Below are positions 25,626 through 34,242 of a stretch of 64,000 nucleotides of DNA, in pieces (within the stretch, counting starts at the first letter, position 1; each line of letters begins with the position of its first letter). The notes beneath the pieces were generated by a model. It was not told the origin of the DNA and did no database searches. It saw only the letters and a program-made list of their open reading frames with translations. The translations under genes and the position numbers were made by a program. The DNA is from Gaetbulibacter_B jejuensis (GTDB lineage: Bacteria; Bacteroidota; Bacteroidia; Flavobacteriales; Flavobacteriaceae). The stretch lies in NCBI RefSeq assembly GCF_039524015.1, contig NZ_BAAAGF010000005.1, positions 186,001-250,000 of the forward strand. The letters are read 5' to 3'.

Positions 25626-28304
25626 TTATTTAATTATAATTTTGTCTGTTTTTACACCTAATGAAGATGTGGTTCTTATAAAGTACATACCGGCAGATTG
25701 AAGATTAAAAGGTAGCCTATAAGCCGATTTCCCATTAATAACTGTATGTGACAATTTTGCCCCTGTAACTGTAAACACTTCCACTGTAGCTTCAAACACC
25801 TCTGTAGCTGTTGCCTCATAGGTAAAAGTAGCATTAGGCTCTGATGGGTTTGGATACACCGCTGTTCTTAAAGCACTATTATTTTGACTTGGCGGAGTCA
25901 ATTGAGGGGTTTCATTATCTCTATTTGGGCAATTATCTTTAAATATAAAGGACTCGGTAAGAAAACAATTGCTGTTGTCAACACCTGAAATCTCAACCCT
26001 TAAAATTTTTCCAGCATAAGTATTATAAATAGGGTCCTCATGACAATAGTTAGCGTTTATGGTATCAAAAGTAAGCGTAGGTTCTTCACTAATCAAAACA
26101 TCGCTAATAAACCATCGGTACGTGGCTGTAGTACCAGAAATTAACACGCTAGCATCTATAACGAATTCCAAATCTCCATTTTCAAAATAAGCAATATCAT
26201 ACCCTATATTTGGATAACCAAAATCTCCTGGATAATAAAGACAGCTACTGCAAATGGTTTCCAATTGCGAAACTAAATCCAATTCAAATTGGGGAGCCAC
26301 AAAATCTACGACTTCTACAAAAGTCTGCCCTTCGCTATCAGTCACTGTTACTATATAGGAACCATAGGGTATATCGGTAAGCGTTGTTGTTCCACTATGC
26401 GCATAATTAACAACACCATCAATTCCTTCTAAATTAGTTACATAATTAGGGAAGCCCCCATTAATGTTAACTGTTAAACTATTATGTAATGGGTCGCATC
26501 CATTGATTGTGGTTAATATCACATCATAATCTTTAAAACCTATTGTAATAATGTCCGAAATTTCACAGGATAAATCGCCACTAGTCACAATAACCTCATA
26601 CAAACCAATTTCATCTACAGTTAATGTACTCTCAGCTTCTGGCAACAACACGCCATCATGATACCACTCATAGGTTGCATCTGGGTCATTAATACCTTGC
26701 ACTGCATCGAGTGTTATTTCTGGTTGATTAGTAGTTAAAAATTGATCAGGTCCCAAATCCAAATTAAAATCCCAAGGATCAACAGTTATTTCTGTTTCAG
26801 CCACAAGTCCTTGTGGGTCATGAACTATAATATGGTAGGTTACATCAGGTTCTACGGAAAAAGTATATGTATTATTATTTGTAGTATCTTCTATGTTGCC
26901 TTGATTAGATTCAACTACAATATGATAGTCTGGTTTTCCTCCAGTAATATCAAGGACTATTTCCAACTTATCTTTTTTACAGCCTTGTACTTGAGCCTGT
27001 ACAATCATTCGAGGCCCTACTCCAAAAGTAAATTGATCGTAAATACTTCGATCGGAATCAAAAAAAACGTCTTTGAAATAAGCTGTTTTATTATTCCAAT
27101 CAATTTCACCTACATAATACTCAATATGTTCACTATCAAATTCAGATACTTCATCATTTCCTATATACTTATCTTGTAAAAGCCAAAGGGTCTCTTCTGG
27201 ATTATAAGTTAAATAATCCACTAACTCATCTGTTAAAAACAACTTAAAATGTATAGGTAACTTGTTAATTTTTTTACCTGTACGCTGCGCTAACCATACC
27301 TTATCCCAAAACTTAATTCCATGTTCATTTTCATTAATCAAACTAGGACTACGATCATTATCTCCAAACACTAGAAAATAGTCGTTGGGTATGTTTTCCT
27401 TCTCTTGTTTTTGCATGTTGGTTTCAACTATATCCCCTATCGCAGAAACCAAATGGTCTTTTAAATGTGTACTTTCACTCTGCAACTGATTGAGTCCAGA
27501 AATAGCATCCCTACCAAAACCAAAAATCCTTTCAGGAAATAAATGGTTATTGGCTTCATCCCAAAAAACAATATTCTTTGAACTTAAATATGATATATTC
27601 CTATTAAGTGTTAATCCATATTTTAGTGCTAAATAACTTTCAACTCGGTTACGTTCATTATCGCTAATCTCTCTAGGAAAAGAGATAAACTCGGGAAAAC
27701 TTCCATTAAAGTAATTGTCTTCATAACTTTGAATAGAATCTATTTGTGTGGGTTCTCCAATAGAAAAAGTCGTTTCACCTTCTTGTCCATAACTTTTGAA
27801 TTTTTTATCAATAGTATAGTTGTTGGTGTGGTAAAAGTTTACGTTGGCATTTTTGTTACTTGTGTAATCAGCATAAATTTCATTTGTAAAAACATTTTTG
27901 TTATTAAAATCAAAAAAGTTTCTGATTATAGATTCTGTCTCAAAAATTGGCACAAAATTTTCTCGCCATAAGGTTCCTAAATGAGAAAAAGAATTTGGTT
28001 TTTCAGGTTCACCTACAAAAAACACATTCCTTCCGGTAGTATTTTCCAAGGAAGCTATATATTCCAAACAGAGCTTCTCAGCAAAGATTGAAGGATTGAA
28101 GTTAAAAAGACTTTTTTCCGTTTCACCACATTTATTGATCGTAATATCTGTTTGTGCTGAGTTGGGAAATACTCCATTTTCAATATTATCCCAATTTGAT
28201 ATATACCAAACTTCGGCTCCAGGAACACCTCCTGGTTGGTTTTGGGCATTGATAAAATAAAGATTAAATACTATAGAAAGAAAAAAAAGAAGTTTTGATT
28301 TCAT
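25626..28304 (-). CDS. T9SS type A sorting-domain surface protein upstream of the RHS gene
   Basis: 892 residues. Signal peptide MKSKLLFFLSIVFNLYFINAQ. The first ~420 residues (GAEVWYISNWDNIENG, ENEHGIKFWDKVWLAQRTGK) resemble the N-terminal part of flavobacterial surface proteins with a lectin-like module. Residues ~430-790 carry Ig/SprB/PKD-like beta modules (DLGPDQFLTTNQPEITLDAV, YIVTVTDSEGQTFVEVV). The C-terminus is a type A T9SS sorting domain: YPNPSEPNATF, VFTVTGAKL and LQSAGMYFIRTT, ending KIIIK. It would be exported across the outer membrane and anchored or released. It is the first gene of the RHS transcription unit (13-bp gap), so it may be an adhesin or delivery partner. Confidence 0.85.
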   Translation of the reverse strand: MKSKLLFFLSIVFNLYFINAQNQPGGVPGAEVWYISNWDNIENGVFPNSAQTDITINKCGETEKSLFNFNPSIFAEKLCLEYIASLENTTGRNVFFVGEPEKPNSFSHLGTLWRENFVPIFETESIIRNFFDFNNKNVFTNEIYADYTSNKNANVNFYHTNNYTIDKKFKSYGQEGETTFSIGEPTQIDSIQSYEDNYFNGSFPEFISFPREISDNERNRVESYLALKYGLTLNRNISYLSSKNIVFWDEANNHLFPERIFGFGRDAISGLNQLQSESTHLKDHLVSAIGDIVETNMQKQEKENIPNDYFLVFGDNDRSPSLINENEHGIKFWDKVWLAQRTGKKINKLPIHFKLFLTDELVDYLTYNPEETLWLLQDKYIGNDEVSEFDSEHIEYYVGEIDWNNKTAYFKDVFFDSDRSIYDQFTFGVGPRMIVQAQVQGCKKDKLEIVLDITGGKPDYHIVVESNQGNIEDTTNNNTYTFSVEPDVTYHIIVHDPQGLVAETEITVDPWDFNLDLGPDQFLTTNQPEITLDAVQGINDPDATYEWYHDGVLLPEAESTLTVDEIGLYEVIVTSGDLSCEISDIITIGFKDYDVILTTINGCDPLHNSLTVNINGGFPNYVTNLEGIDGVVNYAHSGTTTLTDIPYGSYIVTVTDSEGQTFVEVVDFVAPQFELDLVSQLETICSSCLYYPGDFGYPNIGYDIAYFENGDLEFVIDASVLISGTTATYRWFISDVLISEEPTLTFDTINANYCHEDPIYNTYAGKILRVEISGVDNSNCFLTESFIFKDNCPNRDNETPQLTPPSQNNSALRTAVYPNPSEPNATFTYEATATEVFEATVEVFTVTGAKLSHTVINGKSAYRLPFNLQSAGMYFIRTTSSLGVKTDKIIIK

Positions 28305-28547
28305 AGATACAGTGTGCTATCATTAAAAATTTCATTTATCAAGAAACTAAAAATAACACACAATGCGCAAAATAAAAGCACCTAAAAAGTAAGCAAAAGC
28401 ACAGTATTAAAACAACAAAAAGTAACATGAAAAATCATAAATATAAAAGCAAAAATCTATACCTAATTAAAAGTACTTTTATGCTTCATCTTATTGGTTT
28501 AGATTAATAAGACTTACTTTTTGCTATTTAAACAATTTTAACGGATA
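28305..28547. other. 243-bp intergenic region before the T9SS-RHS operon
   Basis: Very AT-rich, with no gene. It must contain the promoter of the minus-strand T9SS-RHS-lipoprotein unit, but I found no clean TTG-N20-TAnnTTTG pair. Several AAAAGTAA/AAGTAAGC words recur at 28386-28425. The orphan response regulator ends at its far side. Confidence 0.4.
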
Positions 28548-29228
28548 CTATATAAATCCTTTTGTTTTTGCAGCAATTATCATATCGCGATCGCTCATAA
28601 ATTTGTTACCAAATTTAACCTTAACATGTGCACGTCTCTTTTCTAAACCAGATTTTGTGAGAGGTAACAATGCTATCAAATCTTTCATCTTAGCTCCATT
28701 GGACATTTCATGTAGAATTTTAAGATCAAGGTCGTCCAATACAATAGCTGAATTCAATTGTTTTCTCATTAAATCAATAACGGTTTTGCTATAATAAGAA
28801 TCGTTTTCAACAAGTTTAGTTATTGAAACTACCAAATCTAAAAAAACAATATCAGATTTTATCAAAAAGGCATTAGGATTCAACGAGGTCAAAATATTTT
28901 TTAACCTATGATTATCAGTATAACTTGTACAAACCAATAACTTACAACTTGGGTTTTTTTTAATAATCACCTGACCAAGCACTTCTCCATTTAAAATATC
29001 ATATGATTTACTCGAGGGAAGATTAATATCTAAAAAAGCTATGTCAAATTTGTTATTATTTAATTCAATAGCTCTAATTTTTTCTATAGCTTGACCACAA
29101 TCTAACGCTTCAGTAATATTAAATTTAATATTCACTAAGTCTTCTTCTACAAATCTCAATGCTCGTCTATAACTATCAATAATTAACGATTCATCTTCAA
29201 CAATCAATACTTGGTATTTTTTTTTCAT
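28548..29228 (-). CDS. Orphan response regulator with LuxR-like HTH
   Basis: 226 residues. The receiver domain (1-~135) starts KYQVLIVEDESLIIDSYRRAL with the acidic pair E-D at 11-12, has the phosphoacceptor Asp in FDIAFLDINLP, and CTSYTDN plus FLIKSD with the conserved Lys. The C-terminal part (LDDLDLKILHEMSNGAKMKDLIALLPLTKSGLEKRRAHVKVKFG) is an LuxR-like helix-turn-helix of a form found in Bacteroidota regulators. No histidine kinase gene is adjacent. It is upstream of and co-oriented with the T9SS-RHS operon, 243 bp away, and may control it. Confidence 0.88.
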   Translation of the reverse strand: MKKKYQVLIVEDESLIIDSYRRALRFVEEDLVNIKFNITEALDCGQAIEKIRAIELNNNKFDIAFLDINLPSSKSYDILNGEVLGQVIIKKNPSCKLLVCTSYTDNHRLKNILTSLNPNAFLIKSDIVFLDLVVSITKLVENDSYYSKTVIDLMRKQLNSAIVLDDLDLKILHEMSNGAKMKDLIALLPLTKSGLEKRRAHVKVKFGNKFMSDRDMIIAAKTKGFI

Positions 29229-29618
29229 ATTCAGAAGCGATCAATTATTAGACTATGACAAAAAAGTGCATTAAACGATTTAGTTATTAAAAATTCTATG
29301 AATTCAGCTAGGTTGAAACGAATCCTATAAAATCTGATATTTTTTTAGACCCTATTAAAAAAACTACTATCTCACTTATGTTTTTCCTTTAAATTATAAC
29401 TCAATTCCAGTGACTCAACCACAATTGTTATCAAAACAAAAAAAATACTCTTTAAAAGAATATAATTAAACTAAATAAGGTTTTTATTTAGAACATATTG
29501 CAAAGTAAATATAATAATTTATTTAACTTTTCAAACATCATGAAATAACTCTTAAAAGTTCATCTATCACTTAATAAGCAGTTTTACTTATTAAGGAGGG
29601 ATTGTACAAAACTAAAAA
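29229..29618. other. 390-bp gene-free AT-rich stretch
   Basis: No coding frame with family features is present. It contains the upstream region of the response regulator and the tail of the rearrangement scar. I saw no clear promoter, hairpin or repeat that could be assigned. Confidence 0.5.
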
Positions 29619-29765
29619 TCAACCAAATCCATTATTCCTATCAGCTATTAATCTTTGATATAATTCATATGCGCTACGCTCTACCCAACATTCAACAAGT
29701 TTATTATCTTTAATATCCCAAATGGCAATCCCAGAAAACGATACAAATTTCTGGTCGGGTTGTAA
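29619..29765 (-). pseudogene. 3' remnant of a SnoaL/ester-cyclase (NTF2-fold) gene
   Basis: Read on the minus strand from 29762, the frame gives QPDQKFVSFSGIAIWDIKD, then NKLVECWVERSAYELYQRLI and a stop at 29619. This is the C-terminal beta-strand and tail pattern of SnoaL-like polyketide cyclase or ester-cyclase proteins (SFSGIxIWxxxDGKLxExWxERSxYELYQRL). About two thirds of the gene, including any start, is missing. The break coincides with the start of the duplicated transglutaminase segment on the other strand. It is non-functional. Confidence 0.7.
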
Positions 29766-30206
29766 ACAAAAAAGTCAGATGGACATTGCATTGATAAAGC
29801 CATTTTATACATTGCTTGTTTACGCGCCTTCAATATTCCTGCAAGGTTACATTTAGCTAAAGTATCTAACCATATTGCTACAGAGCGTTTAGAAAAAGTG
29901 ATTGGCACTAACGAGCTGGCACCTCATGGTTTGGTAGATGTATTTTATAATGGCAAATGGGTTAAATGTTCGCCTGCGTTTAATAAAGAACTATGTGCTA
30001 TTTACAATGTAGATGTTTTAGATTTTAATGGTACCGAAGATGCAGTGTTACAAGAATACAATAAAGACGACCATAAATTTATGACCTACATTGAAGATTA
30101 TGGTCATTTTGAAGATCTGCCTTTGGAATTTATAAAGGACACATTTAAATCAAATTATCCTAGTCTTTATGAAAGATTTGAAGGTCAGGATCATATTACA
30201 GTTTAA
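29766..30206 (+). pseudogene. 5'-truncated copy of the transglutaminase-like gene
   Basis: The reading frame matches residues 65-210 of the protein at 12560-13192 and stays open to the stop, but the first ~64 codons are absent. A TAA stop lies directly upstream at 29763-29765. The retained part still contains both the Cys (GHCIDKA) and His (APHGLVDVFYNGKW) segments. Internal GTG or ATG starts could give only a fragment of about 100 residues. Substitutions relative to the intact copy are mostly silent, which suggests either a recent duplication or past selection. Confidence 0.85.
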
Positions 30207-30284
30207 AAGAAGAACTGTTTTTTTAAAATACAAAAAGCCTTACATTTCTGTAAGGCTTTTTTTTGTACACAATATTGATCTATT
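29767..30284 (+). repeat. 518-bp duplicate of 12753-13270
   Basis: The match begins at CAAAAAAG (29767, aligned with 12753), continues through the coding end and terminator, and ends near TTGATCTATT (30275-30284). Outside these limits the flanks are unrelated, so both ends are recombination junctions or divergence limits. Confidence 0.88.
30231..30264 (+). terminator. Rho-independent terminator (duplicated copy)
   Basis: The same AAGCCTTACA/TGTAAGGCTT stem-loop and T-tract as at 13218, carried along with the truncated gene. In the reverse sense it could end the long minus-strand unit that stops at 30317. Confidence 0.9.
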
Positions 30285-30316
30285 TTTTGAACCAATCAGT
30301 AACTTATTTTAAAACT

Positions 30317-31789
30317 TTATCTTTTATCCCACAACTCATTACCTAGATATAGCTTTTGGGTGAGTAAATATTCGTAAATATTATTGACATTGTCTCCATT
30401 GAGAAATACGATATATCCGTTCTTGGATTGAGGAAACATGATTACCAAAGTACTTACCCCGGGATCTTTACCTGTATGTAACATAGCAAACTCACCATCA
30501 CTAAAACCTGTCAGTATTTCCCAACCAAAACCAAAGAAATCATTCTCTCGCAATTTTACTTGATGTTTTTGCATTTCTTGAAATAGCTTTTTATTAAGTT
30601 CTGCTCCATTAATTACATAGGCCACAAACCTTCCATAATCTTCAACAGTGGTTAATAGATTAGCCGCTGCATTAGCCTCGTAATACTTAACAGTTTTAAT
30701 ATTATTACCATTTTCGTCAAAGTTTTGGGCATATCTTGATTCATCCATGGAAACATCCCACCAGAACCTTGTATCGTTCATTCCTACAGGTTTAAAAAGA
30801 AACTCTTGTGCTAACTCTTCAATAGGCCTTCCTAACTTATTCTCAATTGCTTTTCGAAGATATTCAAAGCCTTCTCCTGAATACTGGTACTTTTCACCAG
30901 GTTCAAATTGAAAAGTTAGCTTATTTGAATCAGTCATGTACCTCCAATTCGGGAAGCCCGTTTGGTGGGTCAACACTAAATAAGGTGTTAATTTTTTGTA
31001 TCTATTGTCCTCTTTTAAATCTGGGTCTATCCAATACTTATATAACGGTTCCTGTAAATCCAAAAGTCCTTTGTCCACTAATTTTAAAACTGTTAAAGCA
31101 AATACTGGCTTTGTTAATGAAGCTACTTTAAAGATGGTATTGTAAGGTGCTTTTTGGTTTTTATCTAATGTACCATATACTTCAACCTTCGTTAATTTAC
31201 CATTCTCAATAATGCTCAAACCTAATGCTGGAACATTGTTGTTTTTAAGAAGTTGTTCAATTTCGCTTACCTTGTCAATAGAAGTTGTTTCTGGGTCTTT
31301 GTGATCATAGCTCAATGCTTCGCTCAATACCCAATCATCGCTTTTTAATAACCAAACATGTGTAAACATTGCTATGCTTGTTAAAACATCTTCTTTTCCA
31401 TTTTCTCTAATATAGAAATGATGCTCTCCTTTTTGAATGGCGCCATATAATTTTCCGTTATTGAATAGTGGAAATACTTCCAAACTGTTTGCGTTGACTT
31501 TACGTATCGGTTTTTTCTCTGGGTTTGAACAAATGTATTTTTTAGTATTATTAAAAAAAGAGTTCCTGTCCTGAAACCCGCTTTGGTCGTGATAGAACTT
31601 TAAATCATCTGCTATATGATTTTCTAAATAGTCTAAATCACATTGGTTAAAACCTCTTTCAAAAAACACACTGTCTTGCTTCTTTAAGGTTTTGAAAAGG
31701 TCAGAATTTTTGTCTATTTGAGCATTGATTTGTAGTGTACTATATACCGTTAGAACAACAGCGAAAATGATTGTTTTGATTTTCTTCAT
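30317..31789 (-). CDS. Exported serine hydrolase (class-C beta-lactamase fold) with N-terminal NTF2-like domain
   Basis: Start chosen at 31789 (MKKIKTIIFAVVL), giving 490 residues with a signal peptide ending INAQ. Residues ~25-165 form an NTF2/DUF4440-like domain (DLDYLENHIADDLKFYHDQSG, HVWLLKSDDWVLSEALS). Residues ~175-485 are the beta-lactamase/D,D-peptidase-like domain, with SLTK (Ser224, Lys227), YSG (303-305, in place of Y-x-N) and HTG near 445. Such proteins are esterases, D-aminopeptidases or peptidases acting in the periplasm. It is the last gene of the long minus-strand cluster. The substrate is unknown. Confidence 0.88.
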   Translation of the reverse strand: MKKIKTIIFAVVLTVYSTLQINAQIDKNSDLFKTLKKQDSVFFERGFNQCDLDYLENHIADDLKFYHDQSGFQDRNSFFNNTKKYICSNPEKKPIRKVNANSLEVFPLFNNGKLYGAIQKGEHHFYIRENGKEDVLTSIAMFTHVWLLKSDDWVLSEALSYDHKDPETTSIDKVSEIEQLLKNNNVPALGLSIIENGKLTKVEVYGTLDKNQKAPYNTIFKVASLTKPVFALTVLKLVDKGLLDLQEPLYKYWIDPDLKEDNRYKKLTPYLVLTHQTGFPNWRYMTDSNKLTFQFEPGEKYQYSGEGFEYLRKAIENKLGRPIEELAQEFLFKPVGMNDTRFWWDVSMDESRYAQNFDENGNNIKTVKYYEANAAANLLTTVEDYGRFVAYVINGAELNKKLFQEMQKHQVKLRENDFFGFGWEILTGFSDGEFAMLHTGKDPGVSTLVIMFPQSKNGYIVFLNGDNVNNIYEYLLTQKLYLGNELWDKR

Positions 31790-31895
31790 TTTTGATAATT
31801 TTTTGTATTGATGAACATTTTTTGTAAATGTCAATTAAAATACATCATTACATGAAAAAAGCACCTGACAATAGCACGACAAGTACCCGCTAATA

Positions 31896-32435
31896 CTATA
31901 TTATACTGAACTTGAGCTGAAAATAGAGCCTTCCTTTTTTATCAATCTCAAATGCATTTCTAATCACAATAAATAGGTTTGAAAGCAGTAAGAAAATCAT
32001 AACCACAAGTATAGACTTGCTATTGAGGTCTAACCAATTTTTTAAAAATGATGCCGCCATAAAAATAATCACCGCTAGGATGGTCCATACTATTTGAATT
32101 GTAACCAGTTGTTTTGTTATTGCATTGAACTCTTTTTTTACAAACATAATTATGAGTGGCACAATAATATTTAGAGGTGGTATTACTGTAAAAGGTAATG
32201 CAGAAAAATTAATTAGTTTAAGTACTCCTAAATCTGACTCTATTGTTTCATCTTGTTCTAGAAGTAAGGAATTCTCTTCTATTTCTAAAGCCTTTGCAAG
32301 CGATTTTAAGGTATATCCTTTTGGTTCAGTTCCTGCTTCAATACGCTGTATGGTTCTAACAGAAACACCAGATTTTTCGGCTAATTCTTCTTGTGTTATG
32401 TTTAACTTCTCTCTTATTTTTTTTAATCTAGACAT
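31896..32435 (-). CDS. XRE-type HTH regulator with membrane segments
   Basis: I chose the ATG at 32435 (MSRLKKIREKLNITQEEL), giving 179 residues; an in-frame ATG further up (32504) would overlap the probable leader. Residues 1-60 are a Cro/CI helix-turn-helix (NITQEELAEKSGVSVRTIQRIEAGTEPKGYTLKSLAKAL). Residues ~85-175 hold four hydrophobic segments, so the protein is a membrane-bound regulator. It lies inside the long minus-strand cluster, 20 bp after a T9SS protein gene, and may be its local regulator. The signal is unknown. Confidence 0.85.
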   Translation of the reverse strand: MSRLKKIREKLNITQEELAEKSGVSVRTIQRIEAGTEPKGYTLKSLAKALEIEENSLLLEQDETIESDLGVLKLINFSALPFTVIPPLNIIVPLIIMFVKKEFNAITKQLVTIQIVWTILAVIIFMAASFLKNWLDLNSKSILVVMIFLLLSNLFIVIRNAFEIDKKGRLYFQLKFSII

Positions 32436-32524
32436 GGTATCTCCCTTATTAACTCTTGTTAAATTAAGAAAATAGTTTGAGACGTTCATTGTTGACATTG
32501 GCAATTGCTATATATAGTTTAAAA

Positions 32525-33313
32525 TTAGTTTTTAATAACTTTTATTGGTTTTTCATCATCTAACTGCAGTATATACAAGCCCGCATCGACACCTTTTAAA
32601 TTCACTACGCTATTATTTTGATCAATGCTTCCTTGCTTAATCAGCCTCCCTTTGATATCAACTATTTTAAAGTGCGTTATATTTTTAATGCTTTTTACCA
32701 TTAACACATCTGATGTTGGATTTGGAAAGATTGACATGTTATTCTGATTAAGCCTTATAGTATCTATTGAGAGTGTTGCAGTACTGATTGTAATCTCGTC
32801 AATTATAGCTGTTATATTGCTATTACTGAAACCCGTCATTCTAATCTCATCGATGTTTTTAAAATCGTCGTTATTAGATAGGTCATAATCTGAAAAGCTA
32901 CTTGATGCACTTAATACCACAGCACCAATACTATTTCCATCTCTATAGCTTGTCATTGTAAAATTACCTAAAAAGCTAAACCACTGTATTATAATACTAT
33001 CTAAATTAAATTCACTACCATCGTCTGATGCCATATTTAAAGTGGTAGCTTGTTGCGCAAAAACTGTTACCGTATTTGGTGAATTGGCACCATTATGATT
33101 TATAGAGCCTGAACCTTCCCCATCTACAAAAAACGACCAGCCTTGTAATGAACCATTACGTGGTAAAAGATCATATGCTGCAACATTAGCATTTGAACCA
33201 TCAAAGGTTGTGGTCCCAATAGCTGGTTGGGCTGAAAGTGTTGTAACCAAAAAGAAAACTACTAATAGCCCAACTATAGATTTTGATTGATTTTTAAAGT
33301 AACATTTATTCAT
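32525..33313 (-). CDS. T9SS-exported beta-rich protein, paralogue of its neighbour
   Basis: 262 residues. The long N-terminal signal sequence ends in TTLSAQ. A central beta-rich domain has a repeated theme, GTTTFDG at the start and DEITIS at the end. The C-terminus is a type A sorting domain (IFPNPTSDVL, FKIVDIKGRLIKQG, LKGVDAGLYILQL, PIKVIKN). It shares about half its residues with the next gene upstream (33375-34184), so the two arose by tandem duplication. I do not recognise the central domain. Confidence 0.82.
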   Translation of the reverse strand: MNKCYFKNQSKSIVGLLVVFFLVTTLSAQPAIGTTTFDGSNANVAAYDLLPRNGSLQGWSFFVDGEGSGSINHNGANSPNTVTVFAQQATTLNMASDDGSEFNLDSIIIQWFSFLGNFTMTSYRDGNSIGAVVLSASSSFSDYDLSNNDDFKNIDEIRMTGFSNSNITAIIDEITISTATLSIDTIRLNQNNMSIFPNPTSDVLMVKSIKNITHFKIVDIKGRLIKQGSIDQNNSVVNLKGVDAGLYILQLDDEKPIKVIKN

Positions 33314-33374
33314 AATTATTAATTATTTGATTGATTTTTATTTAAGTTTTAACCTTATATAAAATGCGATTTGA

Positions 33375-34184
33375 TTATAATTTTAATACTTTAATAGGTT
33401 GTTGATTGTCTATTTTTAAAAAATACAAACCTAAAGGCAGCTTTGTTAAATTGATTTCACTGTCATTTTGATTTATTTTTCCTTGTACAATAACTGCACC
33501 CTGTATATCTATTATTTGATAGTCAACTTTATCATAAACATTTTTCACATTTATATAATCGGTTGTAGGATTGGGATAAACGGCAAAGCCATTTCTATTA
33601 ATATCAAACTCATCTATTGATAATGATGAGGCGCTGATTGTTATTTCGTCTATTTTAACATTCATATTGCTTACCCCACCAAACCCCAAAAATCTTATTT
33701 GATCTATGTTATCAAAATTGGTGTTGCTTGATACATCGTAATTGTTATAACCTTGTGTAGCAGAAATAGTGAGTTGGCCAACAAAGTTACCATCTCGATA
33801 GCTTCTCAAGCTTACATCACCTGTAAAGTCTCCCCACTCTATAACTATGTTATCTAGGTCAAACTCACTGCCATCTTCGGATGAAATGCGTATGCTAGAT
33901 AAATATTGTTGGGTAAAAAGACTAACATAACTAGGATTGGTTGTTCCGCTGTGATATATAGCTCCTGCACCTGGTCCACCTGTATCATATCCATCCATGT
34001 AAAAATCCCAACCTTGTACCGAACCCGTTCTTGGAAATATGCTATAAGGTGCTATGTTAGCATCAGTACCATCAAAGGTTGTAGTTCCAATAGTTGGTTG
34101 TGCTGAAAGTACTGTTATAAATGAGAATGATAGGAATAGCCATACCATTTGTTTTTTTGATAATGTAATATAGGTTAAATTCAT
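33375..34184 (-). CDS. T9SS-exported beta-rich protein, tandem paralogue
   Basis: 269 residues, built like its neighbour: signal sequence ending VLSAQ, domain starting PTIGTTTFDGTDANIAPY and ending KIDEITISA, then the sorting domain (VYPNPTTDYINV, YQIIDIQGAVIVQG, LTKLPLGLYFLKI). Co-duplication and retention side by side in one cluster suggest a paired or dosage role. No function is known. Confidence 0.82.
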   Translation of the reverse strand: MNLTYITLSKKQMVWLFLSFSFITVLSAQPTIGTTTFDGTDANIAPYSIFPRTGSVQGWDFYMDGYDTGGPGAGAIYHSGTTNPSYVSLFTQQYLSSIRISSEDGSEFDLDNIVIEWGDFTGDVSLRSYRDGNFVGQLTISATQGYNNYDVSSNTNFDNIDQIRFLGFGGVSNMNVKIDEITISASSLSIDEFDINRNGFAVYPNPTTDYINVKNVYDKVDYQIIDIQGAVIVQGKINQNDSEINLTKLPLGLYFLKIDNQQPIKVLKL

Positions 34185-34242
34185 AATTGTAATTGTTTTA
34201 TAATTTATTGTTAGATGTTAATATTTGTTAAGTTGATATATC

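Noticed and set aside
29681..29908. 75-codon minus-strand frame across the rearrangement scar
   Set aside because: It straddles the junction of two unrelated segments in a frame used by neither; the SnoaL-like remnant is in another frame.
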